Of a DNA stretch of 64,000 nucleotides, positions 24,829-35,232 are shown in pieces (the first letter of the stretch is position 1; each line of letters opens with the position of its first letter). The position numbers were made by a program, and so were the translations under genes. The notes under the pieces are model-generated. The model was not told where the DNA came from. It made no database searches and saw nothing but the letters and a program-made list of their open reading frames with translations. The stretch is from VRUE01 sp036266075 (lineage in GTDB: Bacteria; Actinomycetota; Thermoleophilia; Solirubrobacterales; 70-9). Location of the stretch: positions 88,566 through 152,565 of the forward strand of contig DATANV010000015.1 of NCBI GenBank assembly GCA_036266075.1. The letters are read 5' to 3'.

Positions 24829-25992
24829 ATGCTCGGCGGCAAGGCGATCACCCTCTTCCACGTCGGCCGGATCCGGATCGAGGTCGACTGGTCGTGGTTC
24901 TTCGTGCTCTTCCTCTTCATCGTCTGGCAATCTCAGTACTACGGCGACGTGCTGGGGGAAGCCGGCTCCTCCTCGACGCCCTTCCTGCTGGCGGTCCTTG
25001 CCGCGTTCGGTTTCTTCGGCTCGATCGTGCTGCACGAGTTGGGACACGCCTGGGTGGCGCTGCGCAATGGGATCGGCATCTCCAGCATCCGCCTCTGGAT
25101 CTTCGGCGGGATGGCGCGGATGGATCGTGAGTCAGATACGCCCAGGGCCGAGTTCGACGTGGCCGTCGCCGGGCCGTTGGTCACCCTGGCGATCGTCGTC
25201 GCTCTGCTCGCGGCCGAGTTTGTCGCCGCCGGCGCACAGGGCCTCGCGGACTCGATCCCGCTGGGCAAGGTGCCGGACACCAGCGGTGTCCTGGCGATGC
25301 TCGGCTGGCTGGCCTTTTTCAACTTCCTGATCCTGATCTTCAACCTGCTGCCCGCTTTCCCGATGGATGGCGGGCGCATCGTGCGGGCGATCGCCTGGTG
25401 GCGGACCGGAGACCGCGGTTCTGCGACCCGCTTCGCCGCCGGCCTTGGCCGCGTCTTCGGCTACCTCTTCGTCGCCGGCGGTCTCCTGCTGATTGCGCTG
25501 GGCGAAATCTTCGGCGGCATCTGGCTGGCGCTGATCGGCACCGTGATTAACGGCTCGGCCCGCGCTGCCTCCGCGCAGACGGCGATCACCGGCCGCCTCG
25601 AGGGCATGCGCGTCGCCGACATCATGGACCGCGAACCCGTCGCGATCTCCAGCGACCTGAGCGTCGAGCGGGCACTCGACGAGTACTTCCTGCGCTACCG
25701 CTGGCCCTGGTTCCCGGTTGTCGACGCCGCCCATCGCTTCATCGGCCTGGTCGCTCGCGACAAAGCCGACGAGATCCCGGAGACCTCCCGTGCCACGTCC
25801 CTCGTCTCCGACGTGGTCGAGCTGGACGACGGCACCTTCCAGGTCCGCGACGACGCGCCACTCGACACCGTTCTCGCCAATCGCGCTCTGCGCCGAGTCG
25901 GCGCCGTGATGGCGGTCGACGCCGAAGGCCGCCTCTGCGGGGTGATCACCGCCGAGCAGGTCGGCCGGGCGCTCAGGGATGCCGCCTCCTAG
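24829..25992 (+). CDS. Site-2-type intramembrane metalloprotease (M50) with CBS domains
   Basis: 387 residues from the ATG at 24829; the longer frame to 24457 is antisense to the peptidase gene. The zinc motif is VLHELGHAWVAL (HExxH), and the second motif is LLPAFPMDGGRIVRA (NxxPxxxxDGG type). There are about six transmembrane segments. After ~residue 250 come two CBS domains (MRVADIMDREPVAISSDLSVERAL and a second ending GRLCGVITAEQVGRAL). This is the SpoIVFB/Rip3 group, which cuts anti-sigma or other membrane proteins; CBS domains usually sense ATP/AMP. The stop codon shares CTAG with the converging gene. Confidence 0.9.
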   Translation: MLGGKAITLFHVGRIRIEVDWSWFFVLFLFIVWQSQYYGDVLGEAGSSSTPFLLAVLAAFGFFGSIVLHELGHAWVALRNGIGISSIRLWIFGGMARMDRESDTPRAEFDVAVAGPLVTLAIVVALLAAEFVAAGAQGLADSIPLGKVPDTSGVLAMLGWLAFFNFLILIFNLLPAFPMDGGRIVRAIAWWRTGDRGSATRFAAGLGRVFGYLFVAGGLLLIALGEIFGGIWLALIGTVINGSARAASAQTAITGRLEGMRVADIMDREPVAISSDLSVERALDEYFLRYRWPWFPVVDAAHRFIGLVARDKADEIPETSRATSLVSDVVELDDGTFQVRDDAPLDTVLANRALRRVGAVMAVDAEGRLCGVITAEQVGRALRDAAS

Positions 25993-26774
25993 TGGCGGTG
26001 CGGCGTGCTCACTCTGACAAAGCGCTTCGACGAGCGGCCCAGCCGATACGGATATCCGTTCTGCGCCGGCACGACGATCCAGAAGACGAACTTCCTCGGC
26101 CTGGCGACGGGGCTGAAGGCATAGCCGATCCGGAAATGGCCGAAGACGTCGGTCCTGGCCCTTTTGACCAGCTGCCTGCGTGGCGCCCCCGGCATGGTGC
26201 CCCGCAGGATCACCACCCGCTTGGCCGGTTGCGGGCCCGGGATGTGACCGGAGAGGTAGATGCGGCGGTGAGGACGGGCGTGGTGAGAGCTCAGGTGGAG
26301 CGTCGCATGCGCCCTGACCCCGAGGTCGAGGAAGGTCGCTACCGCTACCGGATCGCCGCCATACAGCACTCTGATCGACCGCGACGAACCGCTCGGGAGC
26401 TTGAAGGACCAGCTGCCGTCCGCGCGCGTGGTCGTCATGCCGGAGAAGGCGTAGGGCCAGTGAGCGATCCGCGGCCGTTCTTCGATGCAGACCGGTTCGC
26501 CCGGAAGCCCGAAGCCGCGCGGGTCGACGAGCTGCCCGTGGATCAGGCTGCGGCGGCCGTAGTTCAGCGTGCGGCTGGGCGTTTCGACGCCGGCGAAGGC
26601 GGCGGTGACGCGGGCGTCCTCGTTGAGCGGCATCACCGGGCAGACGACCGGCGAAGCGACAACCGCCGGGCTGGCGGCCGAGCCGGTGCCGGCCGCCGCG
26701 GCGGCGAGGGCGACCAGGACGGTAACGGTCAGGACTATCTGGAAGAGCTGAGCTTTTAGCGAAGTTTTATGCAA
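25989..26774 (-). CDS. Exported protein with Ig-like repeats
   Basis: About 261 residues. The start is uncertain; the TTG at 26774 gives LHKTSLKAQLFQIVLTVTVLVALAAAAA, a good signal peptide, and the longer frame is antisense to aidB. The mature part contains two Ig/CNA-B-like modules: one with 'IHGQLVDPRGFGLPGEPVCIEERP' and 'TTTRADGSWSFKLP', one with 'YLSGHIPGPQPAKRVVILRGTMPG' and 'ARTDVFGHFRIGYAF'. Such repeats are typical of actinobacterial surface proteins. No catalytic motif. Its stop overlaps that of the site-2 protease gene (CTAG at 25989-25992). Confidence 0.65.
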   Translation of the reverse strand: MHKTSLKAQLFQIVLTVTVLVALAAAAAGTGSAASPAVVASPVVCPVMPLNEDARVTAAFAGVETPSRTLNYGRRSLIHGQLVDPRGFGLPGEPVCIEERPRIAHWPYAFSGMTTTRADGSWSFKLPSGSSRSIRVLYGGDPVAVATFLDLGVRAHATLHLSSHHARPHRRIYLSGHIPGPQPAKRVVILRGTMPGAPRRQLVKRARTDVFGHFRIGYAFSPVARPRKFVFWIVVPAQNGYPYRLGRSSKRFVRVSTPHRH

Positions 26775-26827
26775 AAGCGCCGCGAGAATAGCCGATTCTG
26801 CACAGGATTTGCAAGGTCGCCCTCCCC

Positions 26828-28498
<1,671 letters not shown>

Positions 28499-28573
28499 CG
28501 ACCTGATTGTGCCACTCCACCGCTCGCCCAGGCGCTTTCCTCTCCTCATAGGCGACTAAGGCGCCTGCGCCGA

Positions 28574-28579
28574 TAGCAT
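28574..28579 (+). promoter_or_regulatory. Candidate -10 box of icd
   Basis: TAGCAT is 9 nt before the GTG start at 28589; there is no Shine-Dalgarno, so the transcript is probably leaderless or nearly so. Confidence 0.45.
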
Positions 28580-28588
28580 CGCCCGCCC

Positions 28589-29812
28589 GTGGCGGCGAAG
28601 ATCAAAGTCGAGAAGCCGATCGCCGAGCTCGCCGGCGACGAGATGACCCGGATCATCTGGGCCTTCATCAAAGAGCAGCTGATCCTTCCTTACCTCGACG
28701 TCGAGCTCATCTACTTCGACCTTGGGATCGAGAGCCGCGACGCGAGCGAAGACCAGATTACGGTCGAAGCGGCCAACGCGATCAAGCGGCACGGGGTCGG
28801 CGTCAAGTGCGCGACGATCACCCCCGACGAGGCTCGCGTCGAGGAGTTTGGCCTGAAGAAGATGTACCGCTCGCCAAACGGCACGATCCGCAACATCCTC
28901 GGCGGCGTCATCTTCCGCGAGCCGATCGTGATCTCCAACATTCCCCGCCTGGTGCCGGGCTGGACCAAGCCGATCGTGATCGGTCGCCATGCCTTTGGCG
29001 ACCAGTACCGAGCGACCGACATGGTCGTGCCGGGCGAGGGGACGCTGACTCTCACCTACACGCCGAAGGACGGCTCCGCGCCGGTCGAGCTCGACGTGTA
29101 CGACTTCCCCGGCAGCGGCATCGCCCTGGCTATGTACAACCTCGACGATTCGATCCGCGACTTCGCTCGCGCTTCGATGCGCTACGGCCTCGACCGCGGC
29201 TACCCGGTCTACCTCTCGACCAAGAACACGATTCTCAAGCGCTACGACGGTCGCTTCAAGGACCTCTTCGCCGAGGTGTACGAGTCCGAGTTCCGCAGCG
29301 AGTTCGAAGCCAAGGGCCTGAGCTACGAACACCGGCTGATCGACGACATGGTCGCCGCCGCGCTGAAGTGGGAAGGCGGCTACGTGTGGGCCTGCAAGAA
29401 CTACGACGGCGACGTGCAGTCCGACACCGTCGCGCAGGGCTTTGGCTCGCTCGGCCTGATGACCAGTGTCCTGATGAGCCCGGATGGCAGCACGGTCGAG
29501 GCGGAGGCCGCTCACGGGACCGTCACCCGTCACTACCGGCAGCATCAGCAGGGCAAGCCCACCTCGACCAACCCGATTGCGTCGATCTTTGCCTGGACGC
29601 GCGGCCTTGCCGCCCGTGGCCGTCTCGACGGCACGCCAGAGGTCTCGCGCTTCGCCGCGACCCTCGAGCAGGTTTGCGTGGAGACGGTGGAGAGCGGCAA
29701 GATGACCAAAGACTTGGCCATGCTGGTCGGCGCGGACCAGCAGTATCTGACGACGCAGGAGTTCCTTGCCGCTATCGACGAGCGTCTGCAGCGTGCGATG
29801 GCCCGGACGTAA
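28589..29812 (+). CDS. icd: Isocitrate dehydrogenase, NADP-type (eukaryotic-like, type II)
   Basis: 407 residues from a GTG. It converts isocitrate to 2-oxoglutarate in the TCA cycle. Motifs are IAELAGDEMTRIIW, the substrate-binding SPNGTIRNILGGVIFREPI, TKNTILKRYDGRFKDLF, metal ligands in RLIDDMVAAALKWEGG and CKNYDGDVQSDTVAQGFGSLGLM, and the NADP region EAAHGTVTRHYRQHQQ. These place it in the homodimeric eukaryotic-like subfamily rather than the E. coli type. mdh follows after 25 nt and is probably cotranscribed. Confidence 0.96.
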   Translation: MAAKIKVEKPIAELAGDEMTRIIWAFIKEQLILPYLDVELIYFDLGIESRDASEDQITVEAANAIKRHGVGVKCATITPDEARVEEFGLKKMYRSPNGTIRNILGGVIFREPIVISNIPRLVPGWTKPIVIGRHAFGDQYRATDMVVPGEGTLTLTYTPKDGSAPVELDVYDFPGSGIALAMYNLDDSIRDFARASMRYGLDRGYPVYLSTKNTILKRYDGRFKDLFAEVYESEFRSEFEAKGLSYEHRLIDDMVAAALKWEGGYVWACKNYDGDVQSDTVAQGFGSLGLMTSVLMSPDGSTVEAEAAHGTVTRHYRQHQQGKPTSTNPIASIFAWTRGLAARGRLDGTPEVSRFAATLEQVCVETVESGKMTKDLAMLVGADQQYLTTQEFLAAIDERLQRAMART

Positions 29813-29837
29813 CCACCACCACCCGAGGAGAAGCCAC

Positions 29838-30823
<986 letters not shown>

Positions 30824-30824
<1 letters not shown>

Positions 30825-30940
30825 AGGCCGATCCCCAGTAGGGGTGGAGCGTCTTGTACTTTTTCGCCCGAGCGCGTCGACGAGAACCGCCCCGCGTCCG
30901 GCGAAAAAGTTAAGCGGAACCCCTACTGGGGATCGGCCTT
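30824..30940. repeat. Nested inverted-repeat element, 21-bp perfect outer arms
   Basis: Outer arms at 30824-30844 (begins AAGGCCGATCCCCAGTAG) and 30920-30940 are perfect reverse complements. Between them (75 nt) lies a second perfect pair, ACTTTTTCGCC (30858-30868) and its complement (30900-30910). It fills the gap between the converging mdh and AT-hook genes. It could be a bidirectional terminator, a MITE-like remnant or a structured RNA. No coding potential. Confidence 0.9.
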
Positions 30941-30949
30941 ACGCCGCGC

Positions 30950-31333
30950 TTATTTGCCGGGGAAGTACTGCCGCCCTTTCTTTTTGACCTGGCCCTCTTT
31001 CTCGAGGTCGCCGAGCACCCGGTATAGGTAGTTGGGTTTGATTTTCATCGATTTGGCGATCTCCGAAGCGCTGATGCCGGGGTTGCCCTGAACCAGTTTC
31101 ACCGCCTGGTTGGCTCGCGTGCCGCCTTTGCGTCGGCCGCGACGGCGCGGAGCGCCGGCGGCTTTTTTGCCCGAGCCGCGCGGGCGACCGGGACGGCGGC
31201 CGGTGGTTCGACCGGTGACTTTTCCGCCCAGCTCGGCGAGGGCGCGCTCGAGGCGCTTGCGCTCGTCATCCAGCTCGGCGAGGCGCTTCATGACCAGATC
31301 CCGAGCCTCGTCGAGTACATGAGTGCTTGGCAT
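30950..31333 (-). CDS. AT-hook / winged-helix nucleoid-type DNA-binding protein
   Basis: 127 residues; AAAGGAA lies 5 nt before the ATG. Residues ~1-40 are a charged coiled coil (LVMKRLAELDDERKRLERALAEL), suited to dimerisation. Residues ~42-75 are basic with an AT-hook core RRPGRPRGSGKK and further RRGRRKGG. Residues ~76-127 form a MarR-like wHTH (GISASEIAKSMKIKPNYLYRVLGDLEKEG). The design, oligomerisation plus AT-hook plus helix-turn-helix, suggests a chromatin-like protein such as the Lsr2/H-NS class, though the sequence is not Lsr2. Function is inferred from layout only. Confidence 0.75.
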   Translation of the reverse strand: MPSTHVLDEARDLVMKRLAELDDERKRLERALAELGGKVTGRTTGRRPGRPRGSGKKAAGAPRRRGRRKGGTRANQAVKLVQGNPGISASEIAKSMKIKPNYLYRVLGDLEKEGQVKKKGRQYFPGK

Positions 31334-31347
31334 GTCGTTCCTTTCGA

Positions 31348-31368
31348 CCGGTGCTTCGCGAGCACCGG
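31348..31368. promoter_or_regulatory. Hairpin in the leader of the AT-hook gene
   Basis: CCGGTGCT (31348-31355) and AGCACCGG (31361-31368) pair perfectly around a 5-nt loop. On the minus strand it lies 14 nt before the start codon and directly before the ribosome binding site, so it could modulate translation or be a protein-binding palindrome. Confidence 0.55.
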
Positions 31369-31521
31369 ATACTGGTTAAGCATGTTGGGGGATTATGAAC
31401 CGGAGTGTTGCACAGTCCAGCCCGAGTTTCGCACAGAAACAGTTCACTATGTGACAGCGTCTGGCCGAATTGGCTGGCATCACACTGAATATTGCCACCG
31501 ACTTACCCGGTTTACCGCGTG

Positions 31522-32415
31522 TTATGCAGTCCGTTCGGCTTGTCGCTCGGGTGGGATGCGCACCACATTGTGGGCCAGCCCCACCTTCTCCATAGCGGCG
31601 ATGATCAGGCCCGACGGATCGACCTCCCAGCGCTTCAGACCGTGAACGGCGGAGCGAGGGAACGCATGATGGTTGTGGTGCCAGGACTCACCAAGCGAGG
31701 GGAGGGCGAGCCAGAACACGTTGGTTGAGCGGTCGTCGGTCTCGAAACGGCGCGTGCCGAGGAAGTGACAGACGGAGTTGACGCTCCAGGTGATGTGGTG
31801 GACGAAGAAGACCCTGACCAATCCACCCCACAGCAGGGCGGTCGCCGCACCGGCGAGGCTTCCACTCGCCAGATAGCCGGCGAGCGCCGGCAGAACGAGC
31901 CCCGCCGCCGTCAGCGTGACGAAATGCCGGTTGACCGTTCGCATTCCACGGTCTTCGTACAGGTCACGGGCATAGCGCCGCCACTCGGCACGGCCTTGAG
32001 TGGAGAACAACCAGCCGGTGTGTGCGTGCCAGAGACCCGCGAGCACGCCGCCGACACCCTCGCCATGGCCGACGTGGGGGCTGTGGGGGTCGCCCTCTTC
32101 GTCGGTGTGGGCGTGGTGCTTGCGATGGTCGGCGACCCAGGCGATCACCGGGCCTTGCACAGCCATCGAGCCGAGTGAAGCAAACAGGTACTCAACGGGT
32201 TTCGCAGTCTGGAACGACCGGTGGGTCAACAACCGGTGAAAGCCGACGGTGATGCCTATCGCCGTCAGCAGGTACATGGCGGCCGCGATGATCAGATCCG
32301 TCGGCGCGACCAGGCGATTCCAGAAAAGCGCGGCGGCGGCGACGGTGGCCACGAATGGCAGGGCCACCGCGCCGAGGTTGGCGATCTTCTCCGCGCGGCT
32401 CATCTCCGAGTGCAT
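31522..32415 (-). CDS. Membrane fatty acyl desaturase (Delta9 type)
   Basis: 297 residues from the ATG at 32415. This start is 6 nt after a TACCTT box; in-frame ATGs at 32403 and 32487 are also possible. All three His boxes are present: GFHRLLTHRSF (HxxxxH), VADHRKHHAHTDEEGD (HxxHH) and ESWHHNHHAFP (HxxHH). Four hydrophobic helices flank them. The enzyme introduces a double bond in acyl chains using a di-iron site. It is divergent from a PucR-type regulator whose start codon lies in a 20-bp palindrome, so regulation by that protein is plausible. Confidence 0.92.
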   Translation of the reverse strand: MHSEMSRAEKIANLGAVALPFVATVAAAALFWNRLVAPTDLIIAAAMYLLTAIGITVGFHRLLTHRSFQTAKPVEYLFASLGSMAVQGPVIAWVADHRKHHAHTDEEGDPHSPHVGHGEGVGGVLAGLWHAHTGWLFSTQGRAEWRRYARDLYEDRGMRTVNRHFVTLTAAGLVLPALAGYLASGSLAGAATALLWGGLVRVFFVHHITWSVNSVCHFLGTRRFETDDRSTNVFWLALPSLGESWHHNHHAFPRSAVHGLKRWEVDPSGLIIAAMEKVGLAHNVVRIPPERQAERTA

Positions 32416-32479
32416 GAGCGCAAGGTATTGGCTGAAGATGCTATTTATTGCGTTTCTTGCCAAGTCTTGAGCGCCAATA

Positions 32480-32499
32480 TTTGTCATTGAAATGACAAA
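32480..32499. promoter_or_regulatory. 20-bp palindrome containing the PucR gene start codon
   Basis: Arms TTTGTCATT and AATGACAAA are perfect, separated by GA. The plus-strand ATG (32492) and a minus-strand ATG (32487, an alternative desaturase start) both lie within it. A TATTTG box (32478-32483) overlaps its left arm. Likely an operator of the divergent regulator/desaturase pair. Confidence 0.65.
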
Positions 32500-33661
32500 A
32501 TCAGTCGATTCCGAGCCTTGGCGCGCGCTCTCAGCCGCCGTCGCCGACATGATCGAGCCGGAGCTGGAGGCGGTGACGGCTGAGATCTTCACGGCGATCG
32601 GTCGCGACGTGCCCGAGTACGCGAGGCCGCTCGAGGGCAGCTTCGGCCGCGGGGTCAGGACGGGGGTGGGGGAGGCGCTGCGCCAGTTCGTCGCCCTGAT
32701 CCGCGATCCCGACGCCGGTCGCGGTGTTGGCCGCGACGTCTACGTCGCGCTCGGCAGGGGCGAGCTGCGGCAGGGCCGCACGCTCGACTCGTTGCAGGCC
32801 GCCTACCGGGTGGGAGCGCGCGTCGCCTGGCGCCGCCTGTCGCGGGCGGGGCGGCACGCCGGCCTCGATGCGGAGGCGCTGAGCCTCTTGGCGGAGGCGA
32901 TCTTTGCCTACATCGACGAGCTCTCCGCCGACTCGGTGGAGGGCTACGCCGCGGCGCAGGCGGAGGCCGAGGACGAGCGTCGCAGCCGCGACCGCGAGCT
33001 GCTGGCGTTGCTGGTCCGCGATCCGCCGGCCGAGCAAGCCGCACTGCGAGCGGCGGCGCAGCGAGCGAGGCGGCGCCTGCCGCGCACCGCCGCGGCGCTC
33101 GCCTGCGCGGAGGAGCAATTGGCCGAGGTGGCCAGACAGCTGCCGCAGGAGGCGCTTTGCGCCGCGCTCGATGGGGTCGGATGTGCTGTCCTGCCCGACC
33201 CCGACGGGCCCGGCAGGGCCGCGCTGCTGGAGCGGGCGGCGAAGCGTGCGCCCCTGGCGCTCGGCCCGTCATCGCCGCTTGCCGAGCTGCCGGCATCCTG
33301 GTCGCTCGCCCGCTCGGCGCTGCGCGCAACCGAGGTCGAGGGTGGCCTGGTCAGGGTCGACGAGCGGCTCGCCGATCTGCTCCTCCTCGAGGGCGGCGCG
33401 CTGGTCGCGCGCATCGCCGCCCAGCGCCTCGCTCCGCTGGAGCCGCTGACGCCGAAGGCACGCGAGCGGATGCAGGAGACCGCTCTGGCTTACGTCCACC
33501 ACGGCGGCAACTCGGTCGCGATGGCCGCCGAGCTGCACCTCCACCCCCAAACCGTCCGCTACCGCATGGCCCGCCTGCGCGAGCTCTTCGGCGACGCGCT
33601 GGACGACCCCGACGCCCGCTTCGAGCTCGAGATCGCCCTGCGCCAAGTGGCGCGCCGGTAG
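32492..33661 (+). CDS. PucR/CdaR-type transcriptional regulator
   Basis: 389 residues. The N-terminal ~170 residues are helical and lack recognised motifs (they include a 'RQGRTLDSLQAAYRVGARVAWRRL' segment typical of the family's sensing domain, like RsbRD_N). The C-terminal ~60 residues form the PucR HTH: AYVHHGGNSVAMAAELHLHPQTVRYRMARLRELFG. A TATTTG box 8 nt before the ATG suggests a leaderless mRNA under the control of the overlapping palindrome. Target is probably the adjacent desaturase gene and itself. Converges with the hydroxylase gene. Confidence 0.85.
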   Translation: MTKSVDSEPWRALSAAVADMIEPELEAVTAEIFTAIGRDVPEYARPLEGSFGRGVRTGVGEALRQFVALIRDPDAGRGVGRDVYVALGRGELRQGRTLDSLQAAYRVGARVAWRRLSRAGRHAGLDAEALSLLAEAIFAYIDELSADSVEGYAAAQAEAEDERRSRDRELLALLVRDPPAEQAALRAAAQRARRRLPRTAAALACAEEQLAEVARQLPQEALCAALDGVGCAVLPDPDGPGRAALLERAAKRAPLALGPSSPLAELPASWSLARSALRATEVEGGLVRVDERLADLLLLEGGALVARIAAQRLAPLEPLTPKARERMQETALAYVHHGGNSVAMAAELHLHPQTVRYRMARLRELFGDALDDPDARFELEIALRQVARR

Positions 33662-33691
33662 TTACCCCCTATATAGGTGGTTAACTACCGG
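33655..33691. terminator. Intergenic hairpin between converging genes
   Basis: Arms CCGGTAGTTA and TTAACTACCGG with a C-run/GGTGG core form an imperfect palindrome beginning in the PucR stop codon. It most likely ends transcription from both sides. The left arm nearly repeats the one at 42778-42792. Confidence 0.6.
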
Positions 33692-33725
33692 GCGCGGTGG
33701 CGCCCAGCAGCTGCTGGCGCGGCGG

Positions 33726-34364
33726 CTAGCGGTTTCGCTTGCGCGGCAGGGTGCCGAAGATCACGTCCCAGGTCGGCGAGGAGACGCCGTAGCCGTAGCG
33801 GTGGTCCTGGAAGTGGTGGCGCATGTGCTGCTCGCGCAGCCGTTTGCCGAGCTTGGAGCGCGGTACGAAGTGGTGCACGTAGTAGTGCATGTAGTCGTAG
33901 AAGAGGTAGCCGGCGATGAAGCCGCCGAACAGGGGGTAGGCCGTCGGCGTGCCGAAGAGCAGCGTGAAGCCGAAGAAGAAGAGCGCCGCCAGCGGGATCG
34001 AGACGGCCGGCGGCATCACCAGGCGCAGCCGGTCGTTGGGGTGGTCGTGGTGGATGCCGTGGATGATGAAGTGCATCCGCCGGCCGAAGGCGTTGTCGGG
34101 CTCCCAGTGGAAGACCAGGCGGTGCAGCCAGTACTCGGTCAGGGTCCAGATGCCAAGGCCGCCGAGGTTGAGCAGGGCGATCTGCCACCAGCTCTGGCCG
34201 CGATCGGCTCCGAGCCACTCCATCGCGACGATCACCGGCACGAAGACGATCGCCGGGATCGACGGGTGGACCCGGGAGAAGAAGTTGAGGAAGTCGCTCT
34301 CGAATAGCTGTGGGGAGTCCGAGAGCTTGGCGGTGCGATCGGGGGCGTCCATTCGCAGACCCAT
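33726..34364 (-). CDS. Fatty acid hydroxylase / sterol desaturase family protein
   Basis: 212 residues from the ATG at 34364 (a further ATG at 34352 is possible). About four transmembrane helices surround the His clusters: HRLVFH, IIHGIHHDHPND, YDYMHYYVHHF and QHMRHHFQDHRYGYGVSSPTWD. These match the fatty-acid 2-hydroxylase subgroup, which binds two irons at the membrane face. The substrate, free or esterified fatty acid or carotenoid, cannot be told from sequence. The nearby desaturase suggests envelope lipid modification. Confidence 0.88.
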   Translation of the reverse strand: MGLRMDAPDRTAKLSDSPQLFESDFLNFFSRVHPSIPAIVFVPVIVAMEWLGADRGQSWWQIALLNLGGLGIWTLTEYWLHRLVFHWEPDNAFGRRMHFIIHGIHHDHPNDRLRLVMPPAVSIPLAALFFFGFTLLFGTPTAYPLFGGFIAGYLFYDYMHYYVHHFVPRSKLGKRLREQHMRHHFQDHRYGYGVSSPTWDVIFGTLPRKRNR

Positions 34365-34519
34365 GGTAGCGGCGGCGGTGGGCCTCGTTAGGCGGCCGGC
34401 CTGTCGCGGCTCGTGCCCGCAAGACGCGGGGAAGATGTAAAGCCTCTGTGTCAAGAACGTTGCGCTTTGCGGGAACGCGGGTCACGAAAGTGCAATGACG
34501 TTGGCATGATCGCCAGCGG

Positions 34520-34708
34520 ATGCCGCGCAAGCCCAAACCGCCGACCTGCGAGGACTGCTACTTCCGCAAGAACTTGCTCTGCGCCTTGGAGCTCGACGAG
34601 CCCTGCACGACCTTCCGCCCGAATCGCCCCGAGGGCCTGGTGCCACCCAGGCAGCCGGTCCTGCTGATGCGTCCTCCCCGCTGGGCAACGCAGTCGCAGG
34701 TTGCGTAG
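34520..34708 (+). CDS. Small cysteine-rich protein, unknown
   Basis: 62 residues: CEDCYFRKNLLCAL followed by PCTTFRP gives four cysteines (CxxC...C...C) that could bind zinc or form disulfides. It starts at ATG 34520; no strong ribosome site is seen, but a CATGAT box lies 9 nt upstream. The sequence is well ordered and rich in Pro and Arg. I do not recognise the family. It is followed by a strong GC-rich hairpin. Confidence 0.6.
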   Translation: MPRKPKPPTCEDCYFRKNLLCALELDEPCTTFRPNRPEGLVPPRQPVLLMRPPRWATQSQVA

Positions 34709-34750
34709 GCGGGCGGGTCGCGGGTTGCGTTGGGGGCGACCCCGCCCGCC
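34708..34750. terminator. Strong GC hairpin between the small Cys-rich gene and hsp20
   Basis: GGCGGGCGGGTCGC (34708-34721) pairs with 34736-34750 with one bulged base around a 14-nt loop. It starts at the stop codon of the small gene, so a terminator is the simplest reading. It precedes the hsp20 -10 box and so is outside the likely hsp20 mRNA. Confidence 0.6.
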
Positions 34751-34775
34751 CTTCGCACGCGCCGAGCGCGCTGGC

Positions 34776-34781
34776 TATGGT
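34776..34781 (+). promoter_or_regulatory. Candidate -10 box of hsp20-lon
   Basis: TATGGT ends 8 nt before the hsp20 ATG, with a TTCGCA-like -35 about 18 nt further upstream. No Shine-Dalgarno. No clear HspR or CIRCE repeat was found. Confidence 0.4.
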
Positions 34782-34789
34782 TTTCGCTC

Positions 34790-35232
34790 ATGCCTGAACG
34801 AGATTTGTTTGCCAACTTCGCGCGGATGCGGAGGGAGATGGACCAGATGCTTGGGGGTGCGTGGGGCCGCACTACCTATGTGAGCCGGCGTAGCACTGGG
34901 TTTTCGCCCAATGTCGACGTCTACTACTGCGGCGAACCGCAGAGGGCCGTCGTGAAGGTGGATCTGGCCGGCGTGGACCTGAATCAGGTCGGGATCGAGG
35001 TCAGTGGGCGGCAGCTGGCGATCGTCGGGGAACGGCCGGTGCAGGAGACCGAGGGGCGCGTGTACCAGCAGGTCGAGATCCCGTCCGGGCCGTTCCGGCG
35101 GGTGGTCGAGCTGCAGGTCGACGTCGACGCCGACAACGCCAAGGCCAGCTACGAGGACGGGGTCCTGCGGATCGACCTGCCGTTGCGCGATCCCGCGCAG
35201 ACGACGCGCCGCGTGCCGATCGGGCGGGACTA

